From: an uncultured Coriobacteriaceae bacterium
GTDB taxonomy: Bacteria; Actinomycetota; Coriobacteriia; Coriobacteriales; Atopobiaceae
Assembly (NCBI GenBank): GCA_902777325.1
Contig: CACYTH010000023.1
Coordinates: 20,890 to 84,889 of the forward strand
Direction: 5' to 3'
DNA: 64,000 nt
In this document: positions 1-9,852 of the stretch, piece by piece
Layout of the letters: every line of letters starts with the position of its first letter
Numbering within the stretch: the stretch's first letter is position 1
The notes under the pieces: generated by a model
Seen by the model: the letters and a program-made list of their open reading frames with translations, nothing else
What the model was told of the DNA's origin: nothing
Databases searched by the model: none
Position numbers and translations under genes: made by a program

Positions 1-314
1 GCCAGGCGATAGGCTCCGATGATGCGCTGGTACTCGTCTGTAGCACGCAGAGCGTCGAGGTCCGCATTAGGTGCGGCGGACTTGGCCTCAAAGGCGTCCA
101 CATCGTCTGCCGTCACGCCGCACTCGGGTACGAGGCCGAGCAGGGTCACGGTGTCGTGATATGCCCAACCCGCGGCCTTGCAGGCGCGCAGGGCGATCAT
201 CCGGCCCATCGAGCAATAGGCGGAGTCGAGCACCACGCAGTCGGGCACCGCGTAGCCACGCTCGAACTCGCTCATGCCCTTGGTGCTCAGTGTGCTGCTC
301 ATGTCCTCTGCCAC
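1..314 (-). CDS. Cytidylate kinase-like protein, N-terminal fragment (runs off window)
   Basis: Reads leftwards and is cut by the window edge, so only about 104 N-terminal residues are visible. A GTG start at 314-312 is preceded by AGGAG five bases upstream; an in-frame ATG at 302 is less well placed. The visible protein has a short hydrophilic head, then a strand-loop-helix (VVLDSAYCSMGRMIALRACK) followed by AAGWAYHD, which matches the layout of the cytidylate kinase-like family (strand, P-loop, helix, then 'YYD'). The usual GSGG-type P-loop is replaced by YCSMGR, so nucleotide binding may be altered or lost. Assignment rests on this pattern only. Confidence 0.5.
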   Translation of the reverse strand, partial: MAEDMSSTLSTKGMSEFERGYAVPDCVVLDSAYCSMGRMIALRACKAAGWAYHDTVTLLGLVPECGVTADDVDAFEAKSAAPNADLDALRATDEYQRIIGAYRL

Positions 315-558
315 CGCTGCTCCTTTCGGTTGGATGGGATGCACCGCCTATACCCAAGGTTGGCCAAGGTTTGGTGCAGTGCCGCGCGTTTTCCGCCATT
401 GGCGCGGGATTGCCGTATCGGCACTCATTATCCGCCCAACCTCCGTCGCAATGACCAACAAAGGCACGCCTTTTGCCGCGCACGACATGGTCCGCTTGGT
501 GAGCACGTGGGTAGCTGGCGTATCGTAGGGGCAACGACCCCGCGGCAAGGAGGCACCC

Positions 559-2286
559 ATGCAACGTACACGCTGGTACAAGGACGCGGTCTTCTATCAG
601 ATCTGGCCTAGGAGCTTCTGCGACGGCAACGGCGACGGCATTGGCGACCTGTGGGGCGTGCTCGGCAAGCTCGACTACATTGCCAGCCTGGGCGTCACGG
701 GCATCTGGTTCAGCCCGCTCTACCCCAGCCCGCAGGCCGACTTTGGCTACGACATCGCCGACTACTACGACATCAATCCCGAGTACGGTACGCTCGAGGT
801 CTTCAGGCAGGTGCTGGACGGGGCCCACGAGCGCGGGCTCAAGGTGATCATGGACCTCGTGGTCAACCACTCCTCGGACGAGTGCGCCTGGTTTGCCGAG
901 AGTCGCAGCTCGCGTGACAACCGCTATGCCGACTGGTACATCTGGCGCGACGGCAAGACGCCTGGCTCGCCGGAGGAGGGCGGCACCCCGCCCAACAACT
1001 GGGACAGCCTCTTCGAGGGCAAGGCGTGGGAGTACGAGCCTGCCCGCGACCAATGGTACCTGCACATCTTTGCCAAGAAGCAGCCTGACCTCAACATGGA
1101 CAACCCCGAGGTCCGCGCCGAAGTGGAGCGCATCATGCGCTTCTGGCTCGACATGGGCGTGGACGGCTTCCGCGAGGACGTTATCACCTACATCAGCAAG
1201 GTAGAGGGATTGCCCGACGACAATCCGCTCAAACCGGCCGCGCGCGGCATGCAGTTCTATGACCACGGCCCGCACGTGCACGAGTACCTGCGGCAGTTCC
1301 GCCGCGATGTGCTCGACGACTACGACTGCATGACGGTGGGCGAGGCTCCCATGATCAGCGCGGAGAAGGCACTGGAGTACGCGGAGGAGGGTCCGGACCA
1401 GGAGCTCGACATGCTCTTTACCTTCGAGCACATGGGCGCTGACTGCCTCTTTACCGACTGGATCCCAAGGCCCTTCGACCTGCGCTCGTACAAGCAGGCG
1501 CTCGGCAGCTGGCAGACGGGCCTGGGCGGTCGCGCGTGGAACGCCCTCTACATCGAGAACCACGACCATCCGCGCATCATCAGCCGCTACGGCAGCGAGT
1601 CGTACCGCGTGGAGAGCGGCAAGTCGCTTGCCTGCAGCTATCTCTTCCTGCGCGGTACGCCCTTCGTGTACCAGGGCCAGGAGATCGGCATGACCAACAC
1701 GCACCTGGCGAGCGTGGACGAGTCCGCCGACGTGTCTACCTTCAACCAGCATCGTCTCGTGAGGGAGATGGGCCTCTCGGAGAAGGCCGCCCTCTGGCTG
1801 GTCAACCGCGCCACGCGCGACCACGCGCGCACGCCCGTGCAGTGGAGCTCGGCGCCGGGCGCGGGTTTTGTGGGTGGTGACGGGACGGCCGAGCCGTGGT
1901 ATCCCATCAACCCAAACTACCCCGTCATCAACGTGGCGGCCGCCGAGGCCGACCCGCACTCGCTTCTGGCCTTCTACCGTGCGGCCATCGCCCTGCGCCG
2001 GCGCCTGCCGGTGGTGCGCGAGGGCGGCTATCGCGAGCTCAAGCGCGCGAGTGGGCAGCTTTACGCCTACGTGCGCGAGGGGGCGGGGCAGCGGCTGCTG
2101 GTGGTGTGCTCGCTCAGCCCAAAGACTGCGTACTTCTCGGCACCTGCCGACCTCGACCTTGCCGCGGGCGAGCTCTGCCTCTGCGGCTACGAGGACGCGC
2201 CGCTCGAGGGCAACGCCTTCTTCCTGCGGCCTTACGAGTGCCGCGTGTACCTCTGGGAGGATGCAGGGGAGGAGCAGGTCTGCTAG
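559..2286 (+). CDS. GH13 alpha-glucosidase (oligo-1,6-glucosidase type)
   Basis: Cytoplasmic glycoside hydrolase of 575 residues, full length for the GH13 oligo-1,6-glucosidase/dextran glucosidase subfamilies. It opens with the family hallmark WYKDAVFYQIWPRSF and has a calcium-loop-like DGNGDGIGD. Catalytic residues are visible as nucleophile D207 (GFREDV), acid/base E262 (TVGEAP) and transition-state stabiliser D336 (ENHDHPR). The Val directly after the nucleophile Asp is the residue associated with alpha-1,6 preference in this family, so isomaltose-type substrates are likely. Start ATG has AAGGAGG nine bases upstream. It has no signal peptide. Its stop overlaps the convergent exporter gene by 4 bp, and the ROK kinase 1.1 kb downstream could phosphorylate the released glucose. 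Confidence 0.93.
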   Translation: MQRTRWYKDAVFYQIWPRSFCDGNGDGIGDLWGVLGKLDYIASLGVTGIWFSPLYPSPQADFGYDIADYYDINPEYGTLEVFRQVLDGAHERGLKVIMDLVVNHSSDECAWFAESRSSRDNRYADWYIWRDGKTPGSPEEGGTPPNNWDSLFEGKAWEYEPARDQWYLHIFAKKQPDLNMDNPEVRAEVERIMRFWLDMGVDGFREDVITYISKVEGLPDDNPLKPAARGMQFYDHGPHVHEYLRQFRRDVLDDYDCMTVGEAPMISAEKALEYAEEGPDQELDMLFTFEHMGADCLFTDWIPRPFDLRSYKQALGSWQTGLGGRAWNALYIENHDHPRIISRYGSESYRVESGKSLACSYLFLRGTPFVYQGQEIGMTNTHLASVDESADVSTFNQHRLVREMGLSEKAALWLVNRATRDHARTPVQWSSAPGAGFVGGDGTAEPWYPINPNYPVINVAAAEADPHSLLAFYRAAIALRRRLPVVREGGYRELKRASGQLYAYVREGAGQRLLVVCSLSPKTAYFSAPADLDLAAGELCLCGYEDAPLEGNAFFLRPYECRVYLWEDAGEEQVC

Positions 2287-3200
2287 CTGGCGCTTTCTGC
2301 CGATTGCAGCGTCACCAGGACGATGGTTGCCACCATCAGCACCAAGCCGGCCCAGTCCGCCCAGGAGAAGGCCGTGTGGAGCATGAGCGCCGTCAGCACG
2401 GTGGCGCTCACGGGCTCGGCAGCACCGAGCATGTTGCCGCGCACGGGGCCGACGATGGATATGCCATGCAGGAAGAGCCCGTAGGCGCCAAAGGTACCCA
2501 CAAAAGAAACGATGCCCAGCACGACCCAACAGTCGAGGCCAAGCACGGGAAACCCGCCGCTTAGCCCACGCGTGAGGAACCAGAACGCCAGGCCACTCAC
2601 ACCCGCGACCGACATGCCGATGCCAGTGGTGGCGAGGCTGCCCCAGCGCTCGAAGAGCGGCTTGGGGTAGGTAGTGTAGAAGACCGACGCGGCAGCCGTG
2701 GCCACACCAAAGACCAGGCCCAGAATGGGAAGGCTCAGGGTGCTGGGGTCACCGCCCGTTGCGATGAGGAAGGTGGCCAGCGCCGCGCAGGCGAGGGCCG
2801 CCACCTCGAGCCCGCGCGGCAGGCGGCGCTCCATGAGGCAGGCCAGTGCCAGTACCATGGGGACGTTCAGGCTCTGCAGGACGGTTGCCGTGCCCGCGTT
2901 GGTGTAGCTGATGGTGGTGGCGTAGAGCGTCGAGTTGAGGAAGAGGCCAGCCGTGCCAAAGATCAGCAGCCGGCGGCGCGTGTCGGCGTCGGCGGCCATG
3001 GCCTTGAGCTGCGGGCGCTGCAGCACGAGGAGCGTGATCATGAACATGATGCCGGCGCCCACCTGGCGCAGGGCCGTGAGCAGCAGCGAGTCGATGGCAC
3101 TGTGCGCAAACAGGTACTGCACGCAGGTGCCCGATGCTCCCCAGGAGATCGCCCCTGCGAGCGTCGAGGCGACGCCTATGATCAGTCTCTTGCGGTCCAT
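2283..3200 (-). CDS. EamA/DMT-family transporter
   Basis: Integral membrane protein of 305 residues with about ten hydrophobic helices in two repeated halves, the EamA (DMT superfamily) layout. The N-terminal half has the typical helix 'ISWGASGTCVQYLF' and the C-terminal half ends in a short charged tail. ATG at 3200-3198 (MDRKRL) is chosen because GGAGGG sits just upstream; an earlier in-frame codon has no ribosome site. Substrate cannot be told from sequence; members export amino acids or other metabolites. It is convergent with the alpha-glucosidase, with a 4-bp tail overlap. Confidence 0.85.
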   Translation of the reverse strand: MDRKRLIIGVASTLAGAISWGASGTCVQYLFAHSAIDSLLLTALRQVGAGIMFMITLLVLQRPQLKAMAADADTRRRLLIFGTAGLFLNSTLYATTISYTNAGTATVLQSLNVPMVLALACLMERRLPRGLEVAALACAALATFLIATGGDPSTLSLPILGLVFGVATAAASVFYTTYPKPLFERWGSLATTGIGMSVAGVSGLAFWFLTRGLSGGFPVLGLDCWVVLGIVSFVGTFGAYGLFLHGISIVGPVRGNMLGAAEPVSATVLTALMLHTAFSWADWAGLVLMVATIVLVTLQSAESAS

Positions 3201-3403
3201 CCAACCCTCCGTTTTGTCGACCACCCATCATAGCGCTAAGCGCTCGCGTTGAGTGGGGGCGACGGGCGCTGGCGTGGGGAGGGGCTTCTCGCCAGCGCAT
3301 GGTGACCGACGAATCGCAAACGCCAGCAGTGCCGGTGGGCTTTGCCAGCGGTGGCAATGGTAGGCTGAATCCAGCCAAAGGATTACGAGGGAAAGGGTGG
3401 ACT

Positions 3404-4303
3404 ATGGCTCAGTATCTGGTTCTCGACATCGGTGGCACCTTCGTCAAGTACGCCATCATGGACGGTGACGGCGCGTTCATCAAGCAGGGCAAGGTGCCTG
3501 CCAACACCACGTCCGAGGCGCACATGCTCGAGTCGCTCGAGGAGGTGCACAAGGTCGTCGGAGACGACTACGAGGGCGTGGCCATCTCCATGCCGGGCCG
3601 CATCGACACCAAGCGCGGCTGGGCCTACACCGGTGGCGCCTTCACGTGGCTGCATGACTATCCGGCTGCCGAGAAGTACGGCGCCGTGTTTGGCAAGCCC
3701 TGCACGATCGCCAACGACGGCAAGTGCGCCGCCATCGCCGAGAGCTGGTCGGGCGCCCTCTCCGACGTGGACTCCGGTGCCGTGCTGGTGCTGGGCACCG
3801 GCGTCGGTGGCGGCATCGTGCTCAACGGCAAGGTGTGGATGGGCTGCTCCGGCGGCGCCGGCGAGCTGTCGTGGCTGGTCTGCGACTATCCCGCCATCCA
3901 CGAGGGCCATGCGGGCAGCGCCATCTGGGCCGGCAAGATTGCCGCAGGGGCCATCGTTCCCAAGTTTGGCCTGGCCAAGGGCCTTGCCAACGCCGACGGC
4001 ATCATGCTCTTTGACGCCTACGAGGCGGGCGACCCCGACGCCGTGGCCGTCATGGACGAGTACGCCATGTGGGCCTCCTCAGGCATCGTGTGCCTGCAAG
4101 CCGTGCTCGATCTGCCGCGCTACGCCATCGGCGGCGGCATCAGCGCGCGTCCCGAGGCCACCTCGCTCATCCGCGACGCCGTGGACAAGCTCTACGAGAT
4201 CCACCCGTACCTGCCGTTCTCCAAGCCCGAGATCGTCACCTGCAGGTACGGCAACGAGGCCAACCTCATCGGTGCCCTGGCCTTCCACCTCGACCAGGTG
4301 TAA
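3404..4303 (+). CDS. ROK-family sugar kinase
   Basis: Cytoplasmic kinase of 299 residues. The phosphate-binding DIGGTFVKYAIMD motif is at the extreme N-terminus, the catalytic region ANDGKCAAIAE lies near residue 106, and a glycine-rich LGTGVGGGIVLNG segment follows. The usual ROK zinc signature (CxCGxxGCxE) is missing; the equivalent stretch reads GAGELSWLVCDYPAIHEG, so this is a zinc-free subtype. Likely phosphorylates glucose, mannose or an amino sugar. Start ATG follows GGGAAAGG. Monocistronic, closed by a strong hairpin at 4338-4369. Confidence 0.85.
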   Translation: MAQYLVLDIGGTFVKYAIMDGDGAFIKQGKVPANTTSEAHMLESLEEVHKVVGDDYEGVAISMPGRIDTKRGWAYTGGAFTWLHDYPAAEKYGAVFGKPCTIANDGKCAAIAESWSGALSDVDSGAVLVLGTGVGGGIVLNGKVWMGCSGGAGELSWLVCDYPAIHEGHAGSAIWAGKIAAGAIVPKFGLAKGLANADGIMLFDAYEAGDPDAVAVMDEYAMWASSGIVCLQAVLDLPRYAIGGGISARPEATSLIRDAVDKLYEIHPYLPFSKPEIVTCRYGNEANLIGALAFHLDQV

Positions 4304-4337
4304 GGCGCGCCATAGGGTGACGCTCTGACGCATGCGC

Positions 4338-4369
4338 GAGGCGCGGCAGGCGAAGGCTTGCCGCGCCTC
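4338..4369 (+). terminator. Hairpin terminator after ROK kinase
   Basis: A 14-bp stem with one G-T pair and a 4-base loop (GAAG), built on GAGGCGCGGC and its complement, lies 35 bp after the kinase stop and is followed by TGTCATCT. Confidence 0.65.
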
Positions 4370-4458
4370 TGTCATCTGGGTGAGGAGCCCTAAGCGCGCT
4401 GCCACGCGGAAAGATCCGTTGGATAATGTTGCCGTAGCCAATCAGAAAGGTGTCCGCC

Positions 4459-5301
4459 ATGCTCGCCGACTATCACGTTCACTGCATGTTCTCAGACGAC
4501 TCCTGGTACGCTCCCGAGCGCGTCGTGGCCGATGCCTGGAAACAGAACCTCGACGAGATCTGCTTTACCGATCACGTTGACTACGGCATCAAGCCCGACT
4601 GGGACGAGGCGCTTACCGCCAAGGTGATGGAGGGGCAGCGTGTGGTCAACGTGGACTACGACGCGTACTTCCCCTGCATCGAGGCGCTGCGTGACGAGTG
4701 GGCCGACCGCATCACCATCAAGCGCGGCCTGGAGTTTGGCGTGCAGACCCACACCATCCCGCAGTTCAACGCGCTGTGGGACAAGTGGCAGGAGCATCTG
4801 GACTTCACGCTCCTCTCCATCCATCAGGTGGGCGACCTCGAGTTCTGGACCGGCGAGTTCCAGGAGGGGCGTACCCAGGAGAAGTACAACCGCGCCTACT
4901 ACCAGGAGCTCTACGACGTGACGACGAGTTTCGAGCACTGGAGCGTGCTCGCGCACCTCGACCTCATCAAGCGCTATGACCCTGCGGGCATCCTTGGCTT
5001 CCCGGTCAACCGCGACCTCGTGGCAGCCACGCTCGAGCACGTGATCAAGGCGGGCAAGGGCATCGAGCTCAACACCTCGTCCGTGCGCTACGGGCTCAAG
5101 GACAGCCAGCCGGCGCGCGAGATCCTGGAGCTGTACCGCGACCTCGGCGGCAAGATTATCACGCTGGGCTCCGACAGCCACGCGCCTGAGCATCTCGGCG
5201 CCTACCTGCGCCACTTCCAGAGATACCTGGCGAGCCTTGGCTTTGAGGGCTTTTGCACCTACGATCGCATGGTACCCACGTTCCACCCGTTTGATGTGTA
5301 A
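4459..5301 (+). CDS. PHP-domain histidinol-phosphatase (HisJ family)
   Basis: Metal-dependent PHP phosphoesterase of 280 residues. N-terminal DYHVHCMFSDD gives the first metal-binding His pair; FTDHVDYG, GLEFGVQ, LSIHQ and the C-terminal LGSDSHAPEHLG supply the rest of the trinuclear metal site. This is the architecture of HisJ/YtvP-type histidinol-phosphate phosphatases, although PHP proteins act on several phosphoesters and no other his gene is in the window. Start ATG at 4459 lies 8 bases after AGAAAGG; the alternative GTG at 4450 would sit directly on that site. The acetyltransferase gene starts 10 bp after its stop, so the two are probably cotranscribed. Confidence 0.85.
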   Translation: MLADYHVHCMFSDDSWYAPERVVADAWKQNLDEICFTDHVDYGIKPDWDEALTAKVMEGQRVVNVDYDAYFPCIEALRDEWADRITIKRGLEFGVQTHTIPQFNALWDKWQEHLDFTLLSIHQVGDLEFWTGEFQEGRTQEKYNRAYYQELYDVTTSFEHWSVLAHLDLIKRYDPAGILGFPVNRDLVAATLEHVIKAGKGIELNTSSVRYGLKDSQPAREILELYRDLGGKIITLGSDSHAPEHLGAYLRHFQRYLASLGFEGFCTYDRMVPTFHPFDV

Positions 5302-5311
5302 GGAGACCTTG

Positions 5312-5935
5312 ATGTCAGACGAAACCCGCGCCCGTGTGGCCGCGATGACCGCCTCGACTGCAGGAAAGCTCTACGACGCGAACTTCGACCTCGCCGTGAC
5401 GGGCGCTGTGGCCGAGTGCAAGGACCTCTGCTGGGAGTACAACCAGCTCAGACCCACCGACTTTGCCGCGCGCACGGCGCTGATCGACCGCATCATCGGC
5501 AGCCATGGCGAGAGCTTCACCTTTGTCCAGCCGTTCTGGTGCGACTACGGCAAGAACATCCACGTGGGGGAGAACTTCTACTGCAACCACGGGATGGTCG
5601 TGCTCGACGGCGCGCCGGTCACCTTTGGGCATGACGTCTACATTGCGCCCAACTGCGTGTTCTCGACGGCGGGACATCCCGTGGACACCAAGCGGCGAAA
5701 CGCGGGCCTGGAGTACGCGCTGCCCATCACGGTGGGCGACAACGTCTGGTTTGGCATGGGCGTGCTGGTGTGCCCGGGAGTGACCATCGGCTCCAACGTG
5801 GTCATTGGCGCTGGGAGTGTGGTCACCAAGGACATCCCGTCGGGCGTGGTCGCTGTGGGCAACCCCTGCCGCGTGCTGCGCGAGATTGGCCCCGCGGACG
5901 CCGCTCGCTACGAGCTCTACCAGCCGCAGGCATAG
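5312..5935 (+). CDS. Maltose/galactoside O-acetyltransferase family protein
   Basis: Left-handed beta-helix acetyl-CoA transferase of 207 residues. The N-terminal Mac domain is present (MTASTAGKLYDANFDLAVTG), followed by hexapeptide repeats (VTIGSNVVIGAGSVVTKDIP). The catalytic His is in FSTAGHPVD. Members transfer acetyl from acetyl-CoA to the 6-OH of maltose, galactosides or nodulation-type sugars. Start ATG is preceded by AAGGAG, which overlaps the end of the upstream gene, implying coupled expression with the PHP phosphatase. Confidence 0.9.
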   Translation: MSDETRARVAAMTASTAGKLYDANFDLAVTGAVAECKDLCWEYNQLRPTDFAARTALIDRIIGSHGESFTFVQPFWCDYGKNIHVGENFYCNHGMVVLDGAPVTFGHDVYIAPNCVFSTAGHPVDTKRRNAGLEYALPITVGDNVWFGMGVLVCPGVTIGSNVVIGAGSVVTKDIPSGVVAVGNPCRVLREIGPADAARYELYQPQA

Positions 5936-5954
5936 GTCCTGCGGACGTGTGGAC

Positions 5955-6078
5955 GCCACTGGTCCGCTCCGAGAGACGCAACGGGGGCTCGTTCCGTCCA
6001 TTACGACGGACGAGTCGCCACTGGTCCGCTCCGGGAGACGCAACGGGGACTCGTTCCGTCCAGATCGACGGACCAGTC
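5955..6078 (+). repeat. Two tandem 62-bp repeat units with internal dyad
   Basis: Two head-to-tail copies (5955-6016 and 6017-6078). The first 46 bases of each differ at only two positions. In each unit the head ACTGGTCCG can pair with the tail (CGGACCAGT in the second copy, one mismatch in the first), so each could fold as a hairpin. They lie just past the acetyltransferase stop. Confidence 0.75.
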
Positions 6079-6085
6079 GTCGCAC

Positions 6086-6352
6086 CTATGCTTTGCCGGC
6101 ATCTTCTCGTGCGTACGTGCCCAGCCTGTGTCGATCGATAAGGCCGGTAGCCAAGGTGCCGACGCCCGTTGCAAGCGTGACGGGGATGGCGAGCTTTGAT
6201 TTCTGGCGTGCGAGCCAGGTACCCATTGCGGTGCCGACAACGGCGATGCCTGCCCGAACAAAGACCCGGTCATAGGGGGTGTCGTCAGGGTCCGATGCTG
6301 CGGCGTAGCCATACCAAGTGCCCATGAGGGCCAACGGGATGACAGGATGCAT
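6086..6352 (-). CDS. Small hypothetical membrane protein
   Basis: A protein of 88 residues with three hydrophobic stretches (residues about 4-19, 33-47 and 54-72) joined by short charged loops (DPDDTPYDR, RQKSK). GGAGAGGAG sits five bases before the ATG. No family is recognised. Composition and ribosome site support a real gene. It reads towards the tandem repeats. Confidence 0.55.
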   Translation of the reverse strand: MHPVIPLALMGTWYGYAAASDPDDTPYDRVFVRAGIAVVGTAMGTWLARQKSKLAIPVTLATGVGTLATGLIDRHRLGTYAREDAGKA

Positions 6353-6420
6353 GCGACTCCTCTCCAGCGTTGTGCGGCCTTGATACGTCGGAGGGGCACG
6401 CGCCGTCTCACTCGTGGCGG

Positions 6421-6486
6421 GAAACAGGTGCCTGTCCCTGTCCCAAGCGGTGGGACACTAACACGTCCCCTGTCCCGCCCACGTTT
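6421..6486. repeat. Diverged copy of the GGGACAGG intergenic palindrome
   Basis: This stretch carries GGTGGGACAC, then five altered bases, then CGTCCCCTGTCCC. It aligns with one arm of the long palindromes at 9636-9837 and 22728-22830; its left side (CAGGTGCCTGTCCCTGTCCC) is only partly complementary. It lies in the 280-bp gap before the GH1 gene. Confidence 0.65.
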
Positions 6487-6571
6487 CCCCGGCTCGTCCT
6501 ATCACCGAGTAACGGCGAGCGCTTGCGCCAGTGTGCCAAGAAAACCGCACGTAAGCGGCCTCGTCATTTGA

Positions 6572-8056
<1,485 letters not shown>

Positions 8057-8094
8057 GTCCGGCATTCGCGCCTCGGCGCGGTTGAGTGACACGA

Positions 8095-8128
8095 GCGGCG
8101 GTGGCGCGGTCCGGCGAGCCACCGCCGC
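8095..8128 (+). terminator. GC-rich hairpin between GH1 and lipoprotein genes
   Basis: An 11-bp perfect stem (GCGGCGGTGGC with its complement) and 12-base loop. No T-run follows, so it may attenuate rather than end transcription. Confidence 0.45.
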
Positions 8129-8142
8129 ATTGAGGGGGAACC

Positions 8143-8667
8143 ATGGGAGACAAAAGCAGGTTGATGGCCCTTGCGCTTGCGGCTGCGCTGGCAGTGAGTC
8201 CGCTTGTGGGCTGCGGCGGGTCAAGCTCTGGCGAGGCTGCGCCGGCGGAGGCGGGGCAGGCCGAGGGCACGGGTGTGGCCAACCCCTTTGTGGACTGCGA
8301 GTCTGCCTACGACGCCGCCCAGCTTGCGGGCTTTGACGTCACCTTCCCCGAGTCCGTCCCTGGGTATACGGAGCGCACCTATCAGGCGATCGAGGGCGAG
8401 CTCGTGCAGTGCCTCTACAGCGAGGGCGAGAGCCGGGTGCTCGTGCGCAAGGGCGTCGACGACGGGTCGGGAGACATCAGCGGCAACTACAACGAGTATG
8501 CCGAGACCTTCACAGCGAGCATCGGCGATGTCGAGGTGACCGAGCGCGGCGAGAACGGCCTGGTGTTTGTCGCCACTTGGGCGCGCGACGGATACGCGTT
8601 TGCCATCGATGCGGACGAGGGACTTGACCCCGAGACGGTCGAGCAGCTGGTGGCCGCGATTCTCTAG
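8143..8667 (+). CDS. Hypothetical lipoprotein
   Basis: A 174-residue secreted lipoprotein: basic start, hydrophobic h-region and lipobox LVGC with the lipidated Cys at residue 24, then a Gly/Ser/Ala/Glu linker. The mature part (VDCESAYDAAQLAGFDVTFPESVPG onward in two pieces) resembles small extracytoplasmic proteins that sit next to transporters, but no named family is recognised. GAGGGGGA precedes the ATG. The downstream exporter starts 76 bp after its stop. Confidence 0.75.
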   Translation: MGDKSRLMALALAAALAVSPLVGCGGSSSGEAAPAEAGQAEGTGVANPFVDCESAYDAAQLAGFDVTFPESVPGYTERTYQAIEGELVQCLYSEGESRVLVRKGVDDGSGDISGNYNEYAETFTASIGDVEVTERGENGLVFVATWARDGYAFAIDADEGLDPETVEQLVAAIL

Positions 8668-8743
8668 TGCCGGCAAAGCCACGCACCTGCGACAGGGAGG
8701 CCAAATTGTCGTATCCTGTTGGCCCGCGAGAGGAGCTGATGGG

Positions 8744-9631
8744 ATGACGACAAGGTCGCAGGAGCAAGGCGCAACGATACGACTGGTGGCCTCGGAGGTC
8801 ATCTTTGGCACGCTTGGGCTGTTCGTGCGGCTCATCCCGCTGTCGTCCACGGCGCTCGCCTGCGCGCGCGGCATCGTTGGGTCGCTTTTGCTCTGCGGTT
8901 TTCTGCGTCTGACGGGGAGGTCGCTGCATCTGCCCACGAGCCGTCGCAGGATGCTGCTCCTGCTTGTCTCCGGCGTCTGCCTGACGCTCAACTGGGCCTT
9001 TCTCTTTGAGGCGTATCGGCTGACGACGCTTGCCACCGCCGAGCTGGCCTACGAGATGGCGCCGGTGATGGTGATCGTCGTCTCGCCCTTCGTGCTGGGC
9101 GAGCACCTCACGCGCACGCGCATGGTCTGCCTGTGCCTGGCACTGGTGGGCATTGTCTGCGTTTCTGGTGTGCTCGAGCCCGGGGCTGCCGTGGGGGTCA
9201 CCCTGCAGGGCGTGGGGCTGGGCCTTGTTGCGGCCTGCTTCTATGCTGCGGTGATGGTGCTCAGCCAGTTTATGGGCGAGATCGACCCTTACACCAAGAC
9301 CATCGTGCAGCTGGGCGTTGCGGGTCTAGCGCTTCTGCCGCAGGTGATGCTGGCGGGCATCTCGCCGTGGCTGGCCTTGGGGCTGCGTGAGGTGCTGCTT
9401 TTGGCGGTGGTCTGCCTGGCGCACACGGGCCTGGCCTTCATCCTGTGGTTCTCGTCGCTGCACGAGCTGCCGGCCCAGAAGGTGGCCGTCTTCAACTACA
9501 TCGATCCCGCAGTGGCACTGCTCTCGTCGGCGCTCGTGCTGGGCGAGCACATGACGCTGCTTGCGACCGTGGGCGCCGTACTTATCCTTGGGTCAACGCT
9601 TGCCAGCGAGCTTTTGGACTCGAGAGAATAG
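8744..9631 (+). CDS. EamA/DMT-family transporter
   Basis: A 295-residue membrane protein with about ten transmembrane helices in two EamA repeats (RLVASEVIFGTLGLFVRL and GLGLVAACFYAAVMVLSQF mark the starts of the halves). PAQKVAVFNYIDPAVALL near the C-terminus is a common EamA segment. ATG at 8744 lies eight bases after AGGAG. The substrate is unknown. It is a second, distant paralogue of the exporter at 2283-3200. The long palindrome begins 4 bp after its stop. Confidence 0.87.
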   Translation: MTTRSQEQGATIRLVASEVIFGTLGLFVRLIPLSSTALACARGIVGSLLLCGFLRLTGRSLHLPTSRRRMLLLLVSGVCLTLNWAFLFEAYRLTTLATAELAYEMAPVMVIVVSPFVLGEHLTRTRMVCLCLALVGIVCVSGVLEPGAAVGVTLQGVGLGLVAACFYAAVMVLSQFMGEIDPYTKTIVQLGVAGLALLPQVMLAGISPWLALGLREVLLLAVVCLAHTGLAFILWFSSLHELPAQKVAVFNYIDPAVALLSSALVLGEHMTLLATVGAVLILGSTLASELLDSRE

Positions 9632-9635
9632 CTTC

Positions 9636-9837
9636 GGCCCCGGGACTGGGGGCTCGGACGGGATGTGACGGGGCGTGGGACAGGGGACTGGGACAGGGTG
9701 GGACAGGGGACGTGCCTGGTGTCCCACCCGCTTTGCGGGAAGCGGGTGGGACACCAGGCACGTCCCCTGTCCCACCCTGTCCCAGTCCCCTGTCCCACGC
9801 CCCGTCACATCCCGTCCGAGCCCCCAGTCCCGGGGCC
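9636..9837. repeat. Perfect palindrome with 98-bp arms
   Basis: Bases 9636-9733 are the exact reverse complement of 9740-9837, with a 6-base centre (TGCGGG). The arms contain tandem variants of GGGACAGGG and the unit GACGTGCCTGGTGTCCCACC. It fills nearly the whole gap between two convergent genes, so transcripts from both sides would run into a giant hairpin. The inner 38 bases recur in the palindrome at 22728-22830. Confidence 0.97.
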
Positions 9838-9852
9838 ACAGATGACCGGCGA

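Noticed and set aside
88..2529. A minus-strand open frame of more than 800 codons opposite the alpha-glucosidase
   Set aside because: Composition is Arg/Ala/Val/His-rich nonsense and it lies fully antisense to a recognisable GH13 gene. Such frames are common in GC-rich DNA.
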